A stretch of DNA of 64,000 bases from Adiantum capillus-veneris (taxonomy: Eukaryota > Streptophyta > Polypodiopsida > Polypodiales > Pteridaceae). Below, piece after piece: positions 10,701 to 20,976 of the stretch (positions are counted from its first letter, which is position 1; each line of letters begins with the position of its first letter). A model generated the notes under the pieces. It ran no database searches, was not told the DNA's origin, and worked only from the letters and a program-made list of their open reading frames with translations. The position numbers and the translations under genes were made by a program. The stretch is from NCBI GenBank assembly GCA_014529385.2, contig CM043948.1:80218760-80282759 (forward strand), in the 5' to 3' direction.

Positions 10701-11470
10701 ATTTTTCCATAGTAGCCCACATGTTTGTTCGTATTCTGAGCAACTCGGCTAACATTATCGTAAAACTGACTGATGTTGACAAAATTTCTATCAGCCCTTT
10801 TGAATCTATGACCTTGTTGGGAGACAGTCTCTGTGATGGGACTGGAATGACATCTAACTTGGCCTCGTGCTCTCTCGTATAAGATGATAGTGTTTTTAGA
10901 GAATGGAGTTGACTATCCTTTGTCTCCCCAATACGATTCCACTTCTAGATTCATTTGAGATCGAGTCTCAATTTCCTCTATTCGTGGAAGAGACACTCCT
11001 CTTCCATCACCCGTCTGGTTTACTCGTCTGCTTATCTCACTTTATTCATTGGCCTCTCTGACTTGTTTCCACAATTCATCAAGACCATCTATTTCTTTAC
11101 GACTCTCAGGTATAGCTATGTGAAATCCGTTAGAAGAGTTATCCATGGTATTCAACACTATTTTTGCTTCTAGTGTTGGGTCCTTGAGCTTTTTTTTGTA
11201 CTACTGATTGGAATCTAGCTCTTTTTGTTCTTGGTTTGGTGGGATTACTGGTTTAGGTGGGACAAGGATCACCTCCTTAGGTTTTCCAGCTGGTGGTTCT
11301 AGTAAAGCTTGGGCTATGTGAATATTTTTCTTGCACATTTCAAGCATGTCCTTTTCTAGTTCTGCATATGGATATGTCATCCACCTGTGTTCTTGGGTTT
11401 AGTAGTTTTTGAGCAGCACTTCATAGGATTTTAAGAGGGCGTCTAGTGGCTCATTAACCATCTTGACTAA
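10701..11470 (-). pseudogene. Gag-pol linker of A2 (broken)
   Basis: This is the counterpart of 694-1,527 in A1. The minus-strand frames preserve LDELWKQVREANE, VESYWGDKG and PHMW-like remnants in the same order, with multiple stops. It is recognised only through A1. Confidence 0.55.
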
Positions 11471-12199
11471 CACTGATCCTTTTGAACCAAGCAAGGATAG
11501 ATCCGTTAGCACCGAACATAGGAGAGGGTAGTGATACTAGCACCTCATCCAAACGATCATATCATTGGATGGCAAACCAACAACTTGGAGGTTTCCAACA
11601 ACAAGGGACCATGGGAGGTAGCACCTCTCAAAGACCCTTAAACATGCCAAAATACATGACAATATTCCTAAAGGGAACAAAGTCCCAGGGAGCCATGATG
11701 TTCAAGGACATCAATGCATCTATATTAAAGAACCTTTAGTGAGAGGATTGGCAGTAATCATGGTAACAAAGATGGTGATAGGCTCCGCGATGAGGAGAGA
11801 AACCACTATCTCATTGTCAAAGACCCAAAACTTATTACAATCGGTATGGAAAAAATGTAGAAAAAGGGAAGATGGTTATGGAAACCCCAAAAAATACCTC
11901 CTTAAATCACTCTTTTTGGAGCCTTCTACATTCATGACAAGAGAGTAGAGATTAAAATATTGGGCTTTACAAGCACAAGGAGGGAAAATTCATCTCTTAC
12001 TACCGGTGCATGGAACCCCAAGTGAATGAGGTAAGCATAGACAAAGTCCTATACTTGTTTTCGTATGATTCGATAACTGGAAGCCATATTATTTTTGTCG
12101 ATAAGTACAAATGAGAATGAGATCCATCTTTGTTCTATATCCTTTTGTGAGCTGTGGTAGACTTCAGTATACCTGCTTCTTAAGTATCCTAGGATATTG
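11471..12199. other. Unassigned insert or decayed stretch in A2
   Basis: Two plus-strand frames (11,482-11,739 and 11,739-11,948) have an ordinary protein-like composition but no motif I know. The minus strand has no matching frame. It sits where A2 should run from its 12,200 segment to the linker, so it may be a small insertion in the opposite direction. No terminal repeats were found. Confidence 0.25.
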
Positions 12200-12977
12200 T
12201 CAAGGTTGATACCTTCTGGGCCTTCTTTCTTGGGAGGGACTTAAAGTTACTTCATATGCTCTAACTTGCAGTTTTGGCACCCATATATGTCTGTTACCTC
12301 CAGAGTACTCTTGTTCCTTTAATTTCCATTGTGATGCTATCCATCCCATGTGTTTGTCTTTTCGTGTTGATTTCTCGTCCTTAATCCAAACCAGATCATT
12401 GACTTTGACTAAACTTCTCGGAACAAGCACTTGCTTGACTTTCCTTTGCTTTCTTGAGTGCTTTGGCTGATATATCTTCGCTTTTCTTGGTGTCTCCTTA
12501 GAGGTTTCAGTTGTGTCAACAATTGACTTGAAGATTTGAAAGCCTGACTTGCTAGAAGAAGCTGATCCATGAGGGTTCTTTGATGTAGAGGCATATGCTG
12601 TCAGAACTTCTATGCTAATTGGTGGAAGTTCCACTTTAGCATTACCTTTTTCTGCTAGATTTTTCTTCTTTACTTCTGGTCTCGGTGGCATTCTTTGCTC
12701 AATATCTTTTGTGATTGCATTTTTCTCTGTTTGATCTGTACTTGCTAATGTCTGATTTGCTTTAAGCTCTTCTAAAGTTTTGTTTGATGGATATGGATCA
12801 TCTTCAATAAGATCTACTTTGATATAAGTCTCCATTTTAACTGTGCTTGAGGACCTTGTGTTGTCTTCCGTGGGTGACCAAACTTTGTCTTCATTCTTTG
12901 TTGTCTTTGATGACTGCATCCTGTTTTCATTCTGTATCTCTAACATCTTATGGCCCTTGGCATTCCCATTATGATGC
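12200..12977 (-). pseudogene. A2 polyprotein segment with VW-I/WVPK phrases
   Basis: The minus-strand frame is open from 12,977 to 12,200 and encodes a lysine- and serine-rich protein. It contains KVNDLVWIKDEKSTRKDK, GWIASQWKLKE and RHIWVPKLQVRA. Upstream of 12,977 the frame continues into LTR sequence of element B and is not protein. It probably continued from the frame now ending at 19,683-19,991. No enzymatic motif was recognised. Confidence 0.5.
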
Positions 12978-13814
12978 TGAGGCGGTCCGGGGCGGGCAAC
13001 AAAAGAGGCGACCTCTAAACACCCCTCAAGGCTCTCGTGCTGCTCAATTGGGGCTGGGGCAACCACAAGCACAACACAACAACAAACCCACAGCCAAACC
13101 CAAACAAGATAGGGGCACCACCTAGTTATGGTATGTGAACTAGGACGCAAGAGAGATTTTGGCACAACCAAGAAGATGCACCACACAACACACACAAGAA
13201 ACCTCACACCAAGACACACATGAAATGGACCAGAGAGAGCTAGAGCAAAGGGAAGAGAGAGAGGAAAGGATCGTGTGTAATACCTTATTTGTGACTTGCA
13301 AATGGAGATGGTTCATTATGATGCTATCGTAGAACTTGTACAAAACTCACTCAATGCTTAGTGATTGCTAATCATTGCCAAAACACACACACACTGTCTT
13401 AGGGTGTGGGAGACCTCTCACCACAATACCCTCTTACAATGGACACAGAACTAGCAATGAAAAACACACTAAAACACTTTCTAAAGTCAAAATCAACCGA
13501 TAAAAACTCAAAATACACAAGTCACCTTGAATTCACCAAACCGTATTGCACAAATGGAAGGACGAAGATTTGAACGTCGAATCACGCCTTTGATGCACCA
13601 AACCTCAATTTATTGATGATGAAGGAGCATGTACAATAGTGGTTTTGAGATTTGTGGAACTCATGCTCTCTCACTTGCAATGTGTAGCTTGAAGGCTTCT
13701 CTCACACCAAGAGTGAAACTCACAAGTGGTTGCTACACCTAAGTCTCTCCTCACGCATAGAGTGTTGGGGTGCTATGTGAGATGTTGGAGGTTGTTTTAC
13801 AAGAAGGAGAGGGG

Positions 13815-13826
13815 CCTATTTATAGG
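13815..13826 (-). promoter_or_regulatory. TATA box in B 3' LTR
   Basis: The minus strand reads CCTATAAATAGG, a textbook TATA box, followed by C-rich sequence. The identical site is at 19,034-19,045 in the other LTR. Confidence 0.75.
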
Positions 13827-13994
13827 TTGGAGACCCCTCATTAAGATTATTGGAAATCCTAATTTACAAGCTAACAAATTAGGATTATGATTTTTTTGAA
13901 TATCAAAACATTGTGGGCCTTCTTTGTCTGCTTGAGTCATGGGTGTGGGCTCAAAAGAGAGCATTATTGATGGTAGATAAGGTGAAAGTAAGTA

Positions 13995-13996
<2 letters not shown>

Positions 13997-14053
<57 letters not shown>
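13997..14053. repeat. (GA)n microsatellite in B 3' LTR
   Basis: An uninterrupted GA dinucleotide run of nearly 60 bases lies at the same relative place as the run at 19,215-19,276 in the 5' LTR. The two runs differ slightly in length. Confidence 0.95.
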
Positions 14054-14055
<2 letters not shown>

Positions 14056-15666
14056 ACTTTGTACATGTCTTGAGGTGAGGTGTCTTTTATGTTTAGGTCA
14101 ATGCTATTTTGTGTTAGTATGTTAGTGGTTAGTGTTAGTAATCACTAGAAAGTTAATGATATATTTACAATGGGTAGAATGGGGTGGATGGTTGGAGTAA
14201 GATGGTTGAATGAAGTGAGAAAATCCTTGTGATGGTGAAGCTTGAAGAAGTTTTGGACTTACTTGTGTAGGTTCTCAAAATGACTATCGATCTTCTTCTT
14301 CATCTTCTCTTCTTTACGCCACCGCCGCCAAGGTTGATCATCGTGATGAAAATGGTAATTCCGTTGATGAGATCTTTGATTTGCAGAGGTTAAGCATGGT
14401 ACACATGCTGAATTTATGTATATATATAAGGAGTAAGATGGAATTGTAGTTTGGAGATAATAGAGAGAGGCATAGAGATGGTGTATGTACATGGAGAGCT
14501 CATATGAGAGCTATGGGAGTAAGTGGGGAGGTTAATGGTGAAGAAGGTGAGAGAAACCATTGAAGGTGCTGGTTTGAGTGAGGGATTGAGAGGAATGTGT
14601 GTGTGTGTGTGTGTAGAAGTGTGGAAAGAGGTGAGAGAAGACTATGGGCTACTTGTGAGAAAAGTGGGCAGACTGGGGTCCACTCAAAAACTCATATCTC
14701 ACCGCTCGTAGCTCCAAAAATCATGAAAAACTTTGAGGTGATTATTCAAAGCGTGGGCTACATTCTCTCTTTTGACCACCGCTCCAAATTCGGAGTGGAG
14801 ATGGATATTAAAAATCCCACCAAAAGACCTGTTTTTTCTTCACAAAAAGTCTTCAGTGGCCCCCTCCTTTGTTGAATTTGTACAATGCATCCAAGAGTGA
14901 GCCCCTCCTTTGTCATATCATAATACAAAGCATCCAAGTTGCCCTTGACACATGCATGGAGGAGGATTATTGGTGAATAAAGAAATATATACATGGTGGG
15001 ACTAGTGTATGGACTATTCATGGACTTTAGCTCAATGAGCACATGGTGTTAGAATAATGAGTAAAAATAATAATAAAAATATGGAGGAGTTATGGATATG
15101 GAAAGATATTGGAATCATATGATATGGTCCGTCTTTGAATTATTTTGGGTGAAAGAGGAAAAGGTATGCAAGTAAATAATATAATAAACGTGACCAATGA
15201 GTAGAAATCAATTTTTTGTTTTCACGAGGGTGAGGGTGAAAATGTGGGAGTGATTTGTATAAAGGAAAAATATAAGGTTAGAGTATGTACATATTGGCAA
15301 AAAATATACTTATGGTGTAAGAGGATGAAAAAAGGCATACATAGGTTTAATAAAACACCCACCTAAGTATAAATATTTAAATAAAATACCAGAATAATTA
15401 TAAAAATCTCTATATCTAGGCCATATATATAATGCAATATTTTCACACAAATGGGCCATAATTTTTTTTAATTTTTTTTAATTTTTTTTGACTCAACTAG
15501 CCCAGTGACTAGCTAGCTGAGGATTTTTAGAAGATATGGGAAAAGCCCCCTAACTCACACACGCCTATTTACAGTAAAATGGTAGGGATAGCCATAGTGT
15601 TTGGGTGAATTTGTAGGGTGAGGTAGCTTACTATGGAAATTATGGAAAGCCGAAAAACGGCTCTCA

Positions 15667-15682
15667 TTAGCTCCCCCCTTAG
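15667..15682 (-). other. Polypurine tract of B
   Basis: The minus strand reads CTAAGGGGGGAGCTAA directly before the LTR start TGAGAGCC. This primes plus-strand DNA synthesis in LTR elements. It fixes the 3' LTR at 2.7 kb and not at the 1.5 kb shared with the truncated right copy. Confidence 0.7.
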
Positions 15683-15862
15683 ATAATGGTACATTCATGT
15701 ACCATTTATCTGATCATACAACATGTAGATTGTGTAACGTCTGTCTTTGTCTGCTCTCATCTTTGAAGAACCTTTGTTGTATGATTAAAAAACCTTGTGT
15801 GATATGAAAAGTTCTCGAGCCAATAGCATGATGAAATGAAGTGACGGAGTAAACCTCCTCCA

Positions 15863-16792
15863 TCAAGAAAGTTTCCATAAGCACCCCCCAGGATCAAAGA
15901 TCTTGAAATATCTTTCCCAAAGCGAGATGTATGGTATGGAATCACTTAATGATTTTGATTGAAGAAACTTGTAGATTTTACTATTGTCCATCATTGCATC
16001 TATCACTATGAATGTGATATAAAAGATTGGTTGCTCTTCCTCTTGTGTAAAGTTGATGTATCTGCTACGATCTTCAAGATCTTCTATGAGCAAATTCCTG
16101 AACTGTAGCTCATAAATTTCATTCAACCTGGGTAGGCTCATCAAGTAAAAAATTCTATGACCTTTATGATTTAGGAAAGCTTGATCCATGCTTCCAACTG
16201 CTATTGGAAGATATTGCAGATAGTTTACCACATAAGTAGATAATAGATGAAGGTTTCTATTGCTTCCAACACATTGGAAGAGAATAGATTTTGGTACTGA
16301 TTGATGAAATATCCACATGTAGCAATCAACAAGTTTTTCATCTATGATGAAGACCAGAAGCATCACAATGTGCGACCTCCATACAACAAAGAACCAAGTG
16401 AAGAAGATTTGGAAACATCCGTTTATCACCAAGTATTCATGTCCTCTTCCACTTAAGAAGGTATGGTGTCCCCGATGAAAGGTATATGTGAAGAGAGAAG
16501 AAGTTGACCTTGAAGAGGTGAAACCCAATGTGAAGATGATTGGGGCTTCAAAAGCTTGGATTTTCTTGCTAAGAGATTGTCCCATGAATGAAGAGCCACC
16601 CACTAAAACACCATTGGAGAGAATGATACCCTTCTGATAGTTTCCTTTTATGATTTTATTTTTAACTACTCTCCCATGTTCTTCATCCCCTTCTAAGCCC
16701 CCCCTTTGGCAAGGTTGTAACTCCTCACATCGTACCACTTCAAAGGTTGATGGATTACTGTTTGATTTTGTGAAACATTTGGCTTCTTGCAT
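15863..16792 (-). CDS. Unrecognised ORF2 of element B (309 aa)
   Basis: This minus-strand frame starts with ATG (MQEAKCFTK) 18 bases after the gag stop and in a different frame. The N-terminal third is hydrophilic and includes RGGLEGDEEHGRVVKNK. The middle is hydrophobic and aromatic (CFQIFFTWFFVVWRSH), and the C-terminal part is mixed. It ends with FDPGGCLWKLS shortly before the polypurine tract. It has no resemblance to protease, reverse transcriptase or integrase that I can see. It may be the frameshifted remnant of a longer gag-linked protein or a spurious frame in an untranslated region. Confidence 0.35.
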   Translation of the reverse strand: MQEAKCFTKSNSNPSTFEVVRCEELQPCQRGGLEGDEEHGRVVKNKIIKGNYQKGIILSNGVLVGGSSFMGQSLSKKIQAFEAPIIFTLGFTSSRSTSSLFTYTFHRGHHTFLSGRGHEYLVINGCFQIFFTWFFVVWRSHIVMLLVFIIDEKLVDCYMWIFHQSVPKSILFQCVGSNRNLHLLSTYVVNYLQYLPIAVGSMDQAFLNHKGHRIFYLMSLPRLNEIYELQFRNLLIEDLEDRSRYINFTQEEEQPIFYITFIVIDAMMDNSKIYKFLQSKSLSDSIPYISLWERYFKIFDPGGCLWKLS

Positions 16793-16809
16793 GATAGGTT
16801 TCTTTATTC

Positions 16810-17901
16810 TTAACAGACATGGGTCATACCAATGCTTTTCAAATCCTCAAACCCTTCTTCAAGATTATCCTCACCTGGATTCAACTCACACTCTTCTACT
16901 TTGTTTTGGAGTTGGCATTCCATGTACACAATCATCTCTTTATGATCAATGTGGTCTATGATCTCTCCACCTATGATTTCACCTTCTTCTTCACTCTCTT
17001 CTTTTAGACAAGATACACTTTCAGAACATTCCATAAGATCAAGGTTACCTTCAAGTTCTTCATTCTCCATAGAGTCATGTTGCACAAAAGCTTCGTCTGC
17101 TCGGACTAGAAATTGATCCTCCACCAAAAGGTTGGATGTATCCATTATTGAATCATCAATGCCATTTGAGATATCTTGTGTTGATTTTTGCATGCTTGTG
17201 ATAAAGGTAGAAGAAAGAGATTCCACATTTGAATCTTGGCCACACACTTTAGCACTTGAATAATCAGTTGGCATGTAAGTAACTTCTTCAACATTTGTCG
17301 GAGTAGAAGGAGACAAGTATGGCAAAGGAGGTGACTCCTTGATAGAAACACTTTCATGATGGTTGGTTCTTCCAGCATGATGGAAACCATTTTTGATGTA
17401 GAAGTACTTGTGAAACTTCCTTTGGGCAATAGTGACCGCTTCTTCAAAGGTAGAGGGTCCACTACAAGTAACCTTAGTCTTTAGGAAAGGAGACAAACCC
17501 GAAATAAATTGATCCATTTTTACATAATCTGGAAATGTAGAACTAAATCCACATCCTTCCCATTGACGAGAAAAAATGTCCTCATAAGCATAGTAGTCTT
17601 CACCATGTTGTTGAAGTCTCCGTAGTGAAGCCCATGCTTTCTCTGTTGTTGGAACTTTAGAGAATCTGGCCTTCAAAGCTTTGGAAATTTGGGTATATCC
17701 ATCTTCAATCTGAGAAGACATACTCCAAAACCATTGCTCAGCGTTGCCTCTAAGGCATAGCAATAGAGAATCCCCTTTTTCAATGTCATCCCTTTTACCA
17801 AGGATATGACAAACCATTCTAAAATCAACAAGAAAATCATCAACATCTTCTTCTGGATTTCCAAAGAAGATTGGGATATCATCAAAGGTATAGCGTGTCA
17901 T
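16810..17901 (-). CDS. Gag of element B (363 aa)
   Basis: A complete-looking gag frame starts at ATG 17,901 (MTRYTFDDIPIFFGNPEED), about 275 bases downstream of the PBS. Residues ~1-150 show the Retrotrans_gag order: FFGNPEEDVDDFLVDFR, then LCLRGNAEQWFWSM, then LKARFSKVP, then QFISGLSPFLKTKV. The C-terminal half is acidic and has no zinc knuckle, which is unusual for a gypsy gag. It would build the particle. With no enzymes encoded, B would depend on a related autonomous element. This is one of the few uninterrupted ORFs over 1 kb in the window. Confidence 0.8.
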   Translation of the reverse strand: MTRYTFDDIPIFFGNPEEDVDDFLVDFRMVCHILGKRDDIEKGDSLLLCLRGNAEQWFWSMSSQIEDGYTQISKALKARFSKVPTTEKAWASLRRLQQHGEDYYAYEDIFSRQWEGCGFSSTFPDYVKMDQFISGLSPFLKTKVTCSGPSTFEEAVTIAQRKFHKYFYIKNGFHHAGRTNHHESVSIKESPPLPYLSPSTPTNVEEVTYMPTDYSSAKVCGQDSNVESLSSTFITSMQKSTQDISNGIDDSIMDTSNLLVEDQFLVRADEAFVQHDSMENEELEGNLDLMECSESVSCLKEESEEEGEIIGGEIIDHIDHKEMIVYMECQLQNKVEECELNPGEDNLEEGFEDLKSIGMTHVC

Positions 17902-18174
17902 AGTCTCTCAATGCTAGAACCACACAAAGATTAGTTCCAAACAATCATCAACTAACTACACAAAGTTTTGAAAGGTCTTTCAACATGAATTCTAGACTTT
18001 TATGTGAAAATGTTTTTTTCCTTTCTTATGTTATGCATAATCCGAACCATATTCTAGATCAATTTTTGTTTCCTTGAAATTAAACTCGGTCTGTTTTCAT
18101 GATTCATAAAATCTACTTGATTATGCTGAAATTCAAGCTTTCATGCAATACAACAACACTAAGCACACAATCGC
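17902..18174 (-). other. Leader of B between PBS and gag
   Basis: A short untranslated leader of about 275 bases with no ORF and no palindromic repeats, in contrast to the kilobase-long leaders of A1, A2 and E. Confidence 0.5.
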
Positions 18175-18192
18175 TCCTCCGTGGGGGCACCA
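18175..18192 (-). other. Primer binding site of B
   Basis: On the minus strand, a few bases after the LTR end CTCA, the sequence reads TGGTGCCCCCACGGAGGA. It differs at one base from the PBS of the Tat element at 34,858 (TGGCGCCCCCACGGAGGA). The spacer ATTT lies between LTR and PBS. Confidence 0.7.
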
Positions 18193-18196
18193 AAAT

Positions 18197-19213
18197 TGAG
18201 GCGGTCCGGGGCGGGCAACAAAAGAGGCGACCTCTAAACACCCCTCAAGGCTCCCGTGCTGCTCAATTGGGGCTGGTGCAACCACAAGCACAACACAACA
18301 ACAAACCCACAGCCAAACCCAAACAAGATAGGGGCACCACCTAGTTATGGTATGTGAACTAGGATGCAAGAGAGATTTTGGCACAACCAAGAAGATGCAC
18401 CACACAACACACACAAGAAACCTCACACCAAGACACACATGAAATGGACCAAAGAGAGCTAGAGCAAAGGGAAGAGAGAGAGGAAAGGATCTTGCGTAAT
18501 ACCTTATTTCTGACTTGCAAATCGAGATGGTTCGTTATGATGCTATCGTAGAACTTGTACAAAACTCACTCAATGCTTAGTGATTGCTAATCATTGCCAA
18601 AACACACACACACTATCTTAGGGTGTGGGAGACCTCTCACCACAATACCCTCTTACAATGGACACAAAACTGGCAATGAAAAACACACTAAAACACTTTC
18701 TAAAATCAAGATCAATTGATAAAAACTCAAAATACACAAGTCACCTTGAATTCACCAAACCGTATTGCACAAATGGAAGGACGAAGATTTGAACGTCGAA
18801 TCACGCCTTTGATGCACCAAACCTCAATTTATTGATGATGAAGGAGCATGTACAATAGTGGTTTTGAGATTTGTGGAACTCACGCTCTCTCACTTGCAAT
18901 GTGTAGCTTGAAGGCTTCTCTCACACCAAGAGTGAAGCTCACAAGTGGTTGCTACACCTAAGTCTCTCCTCACGCATAGAGTGTTGGGGTGCTATGTGAG
19001 ATGTTGGAGGTTGTTTTACAAGAAGGAGAGGGGCCTATTTATAGGTTGGAGACCCCTCATTAAGATTATTGGAAATCCTAATTTACAAGCTAACAAATTA
19101 GGATTATGATTTTTTTGAATATCAAAACATTGTGGGCCTTCTTTGTCTGCTTGAGTCATGGGTGTGGGCTCAAAAGAGAGCATTATTGATGGTAGATAAG
19201 GTGAAAGTAAGTA

Positions 19214-19278
<65 letters not shown>

Positions 19279-19682
19279 ACTTTGTACATGTCTTGAGGTG
19301 AGGTGTCTTTTATGTTTAGGTCAATGCTTTTTTGTGTTAGTATGTTAGTGGTTAGTGTTAGTAATCACTAGAAAGTTAATGATATATTTACAATGGGTAG
19401 AATGGGATGGATGGTTGAATGAAGTGAGAAAATCTTTGTGATGGTGAAGCTTAAAGAAGTTTTGGACTTACTTGTGTAGGTTCTCAAAATGACTATTGAT
19501 CTTCTTCTTCGTCTTCTCTTCTTTACGCCACCGCCGCCAAGGTTGATCATCGTGATGAAAATGGTAATTCCGTTGATGAGATCTTTTGATTTCAAGAGGT
19601 TAAGCATGGTACACATGCTGAAATTATGTATATATATAAGGAGTAAGATGGAATTGTACTTTGGAGATAATAGAGAGACGCA
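18197..19682 (-). repeat. 5' LTR of B, truncated
   Basis: This matches 12,978-14,472 at about 97% by eye, including the TATA box and (GA)n run. It lacks a ~15-base stretch present in the other copy near 14,190. Similarity stops at about 19,682 inside gcatagaga, where A2 coding sequence begins. The outer 1.2 kb of U3 seen in the 3' LTR is missing, so a deletion removed the 5' end and probably the target duplication. Confidence 0.75.
19034..19045 (-). promoter_or_regulatory. TATA box in B 5' LTR
   Basis: CCTATAAATAGG on the minus strand, identical to the site in the 3' LTR. Transcription would run left through 18,196 into gag. Confidence 0.75.
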
Positions 19683-20110
19683 TAGAGAGGCTGGTAGCTT
19701 GAGGCTTTGCATCATCTTCAGATAGTCCTTGACTTCAGGTTTAGCATCCGTAGGGGCTTGTACAAGGTCATGAGCCTGCTGAGAATCATTGCCATTTGCA
19801 TCTCGATATGCATATGCAAGCTTGGTATCATGCAATTGCTTGAACACTATGGGATTTGTCGATTTTTTACTCTGACTTGTGGAGATCAACTGAAGCTTTT
19901 GTCCCCGATGATCTTCATAGAAGAAATTTTCTGCAGATTTTGATGGTTTCTGGGTCAATGGAAAACTTCCAACAACCATATGATCTTTCAATGGTTTTTG
20001 CTTTGAAGGGGTTTGCTGGCTAGAAGTTCTTGGGCTTCTAACTTGTGTAGCATTTTCTGGTACTAGAGCTGAGCTTGATGAATTTGCAGCTCCCCCCTTC
20101 CTAGGGTGAT
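19683..20110 (-). pseudogene. A2 polyprotein segment before B insertion
   Basis: The minus-strand frame from 19,991 encodes a hydrophilic segment with NFFYEDHRGQKLQLIS, TKLAYAYRDANGNDSQQ and KMMQSLKLPAS. The part below ~19,683 in the same frame is LTR sequence of B. The frame probably continued into 12,977-12,200 before B arrived. YRDANG resembles the D-x-x-G core of the gag modules but lacks the final tyrosine. Confidence 0.45.
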
Positions 20111-20164
20111 CACTTTAGCGTGCTTCATTGTGAGAGCTCAAAACTGTCTGGCTCTGGTTGAGTC

Positions 20165-20720
20165 TCACTTTTTGGGATTGTGAAGGTATACTTTGGGTAG
20201 CACTATTGATGTTTGGCATCTATAAACCTTCCGTGAAACATGACATATTATTCCCCAAGTCAAGTTGTAGATAGCATTATCTTTGCCCTGATATTGTCTA
20301 TCCCATGGGTCTCTTATGATACGAGCTTCTGTGGTTTCAGGACCCAAGGCATCATAGATGCTAGACTCCCGTCTATATCTACGACTGTTTTGGTCGAAGT
20401 ATATGCTCTTTTGGTCACAACATCGAAGCTTGATTTCCAATGGAAGAGAGTTTGGCTCTGAACAAATTTCTAAGTTCACTCAAGTAATATCCTTCAACTC
20501 TATAGAGGATGGGCTATAATAGATTCTTTCCTCTGAAATGAACCATCCTTTCCGATCTATCACTAGACGCAATTCTATGAGCTGGTATGTGGGCCGTTCA
20601 AACACTGGTTGATCCTTTTTGTACAGCTATCCGTTTTGGTCCACATAGTGTGCATATGAATTATGTGTACCATACAAAACTAACATCAATCTCTTTGATG
20701 TGTCCCTTAGACACGTGAAT
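20165..20720 (-). pseudogene. A2 gag modules 3 and 4
   Basis: Two more copies of the tyrosine-rich module are readable on the minus strand. HYVDQNG-stop-LYKK lies at about 20,613-20,649, in a stretch starting LVLYGTHNSY and ending RIYYS. IYFDQNSRRYRR lies at about 20,367-20,405, and its module ends RQYQGKDNAIYNL. The second ending matches module 2 of A2 (RQYKGLDNAIYSL at about 21,185-21,225). An in-frame stop and a frameshift separate them. Confidence 0.5.
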
Positions 20721-20976
20721 GATTGCACACTTGTGGCAGTGGATGCAAAATCACTAGCAAACCTAACAGTCTTTTCTCAACACCTTGACTAAATTCATGT
20801 AAGAATTTGTTGTTCAAAGAATCAATTTTAAGCTTTTCATGTGCCTCTGCATCTTTATGTTGATTTTGAACTTGCAATGCTTTTACTGGTGCTTCTAACG
20901 TTAATGCAGATTAATCTGATTGCATTAAAAGTGACGAGTTAAATGGACTTACATCAAGACTATCATTTCCAATTTG
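20721..20976 (-). pseudogene. Broken helical linker (A2)
   Basis: The minus strand keeps a helix-like phrase (VQNQHKDAEAHEKLKIDS) between the zinc knuckle and module 3, with stops on both sides. No motif was recognised. Confidence 0.3.

Larger units (their letters stand above)
12978..15666 (-). repeat. 3' LTR of B, ~2.7 kb
   Basis: The LTR starts TGAGGCGG at 12,978 and ends GGCTCTCA at 15,666, giving perfect TGAG...CTCA ends beside the polypurine tract. It contains a TATA box, a long (GA)n tract at about 13,997-14,053 and a (TG)n tract near 14,597. The first ~1,495 bases are shared with the right copy; the rest (14,473-15,666, the outer U3) is present only here. ORFs inside, for example at 12,978-13,219 with CVVWCIFLVVPK, recur in both copies and are not considered genes. 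Confidence 0.7.
12978..19682 (-). mobile_element. Gag-only LTR element B inserted in A2
   Basis: The two copies of a ~1.49-kb sequence at 12,978-14,472 and 18,197-19,682 are about 97% alike by eye, in the same orientation, with TATA boxes on the minus strand. A PBS adjoins the right copy and a polypurine tract adjoins the left one, so B runs leftward. The internal part is only ~2.5 kb and encodes gag plus one unfamiliar ORF, with no protease, reverse transcriptase or integrase. This is the structure of non-autonomous TR-GAG or LARD-like elements. The 5' LTR lacks its outer ~1.2 kb, and no target duplication could be confirmed. Confidence 0.8.

Noticed and set aside
12978-13219. ORF with a CVVWCIFLVVP segment, found also at 18,133-18,438
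   Set aside because: Both copies lie within the B LTRs, so the conservation is explained by LTR identity. No coding signal is seen.
13913-14125. ORF rich in E-R repeats, and its S-L antisense
   Set aside because: Translation of the (GA)n microsatellite.
16650-17007. Plus-strand ORFs over B gag
   Set aside because: Antisense of the intact gag frame.
19677-19687. GACGC as a target duplication matching GATGC at 12,973
   Set aside because: The same bases occur at the equivalent place inside the other LTR, so they belong to the LTR and not to the host.
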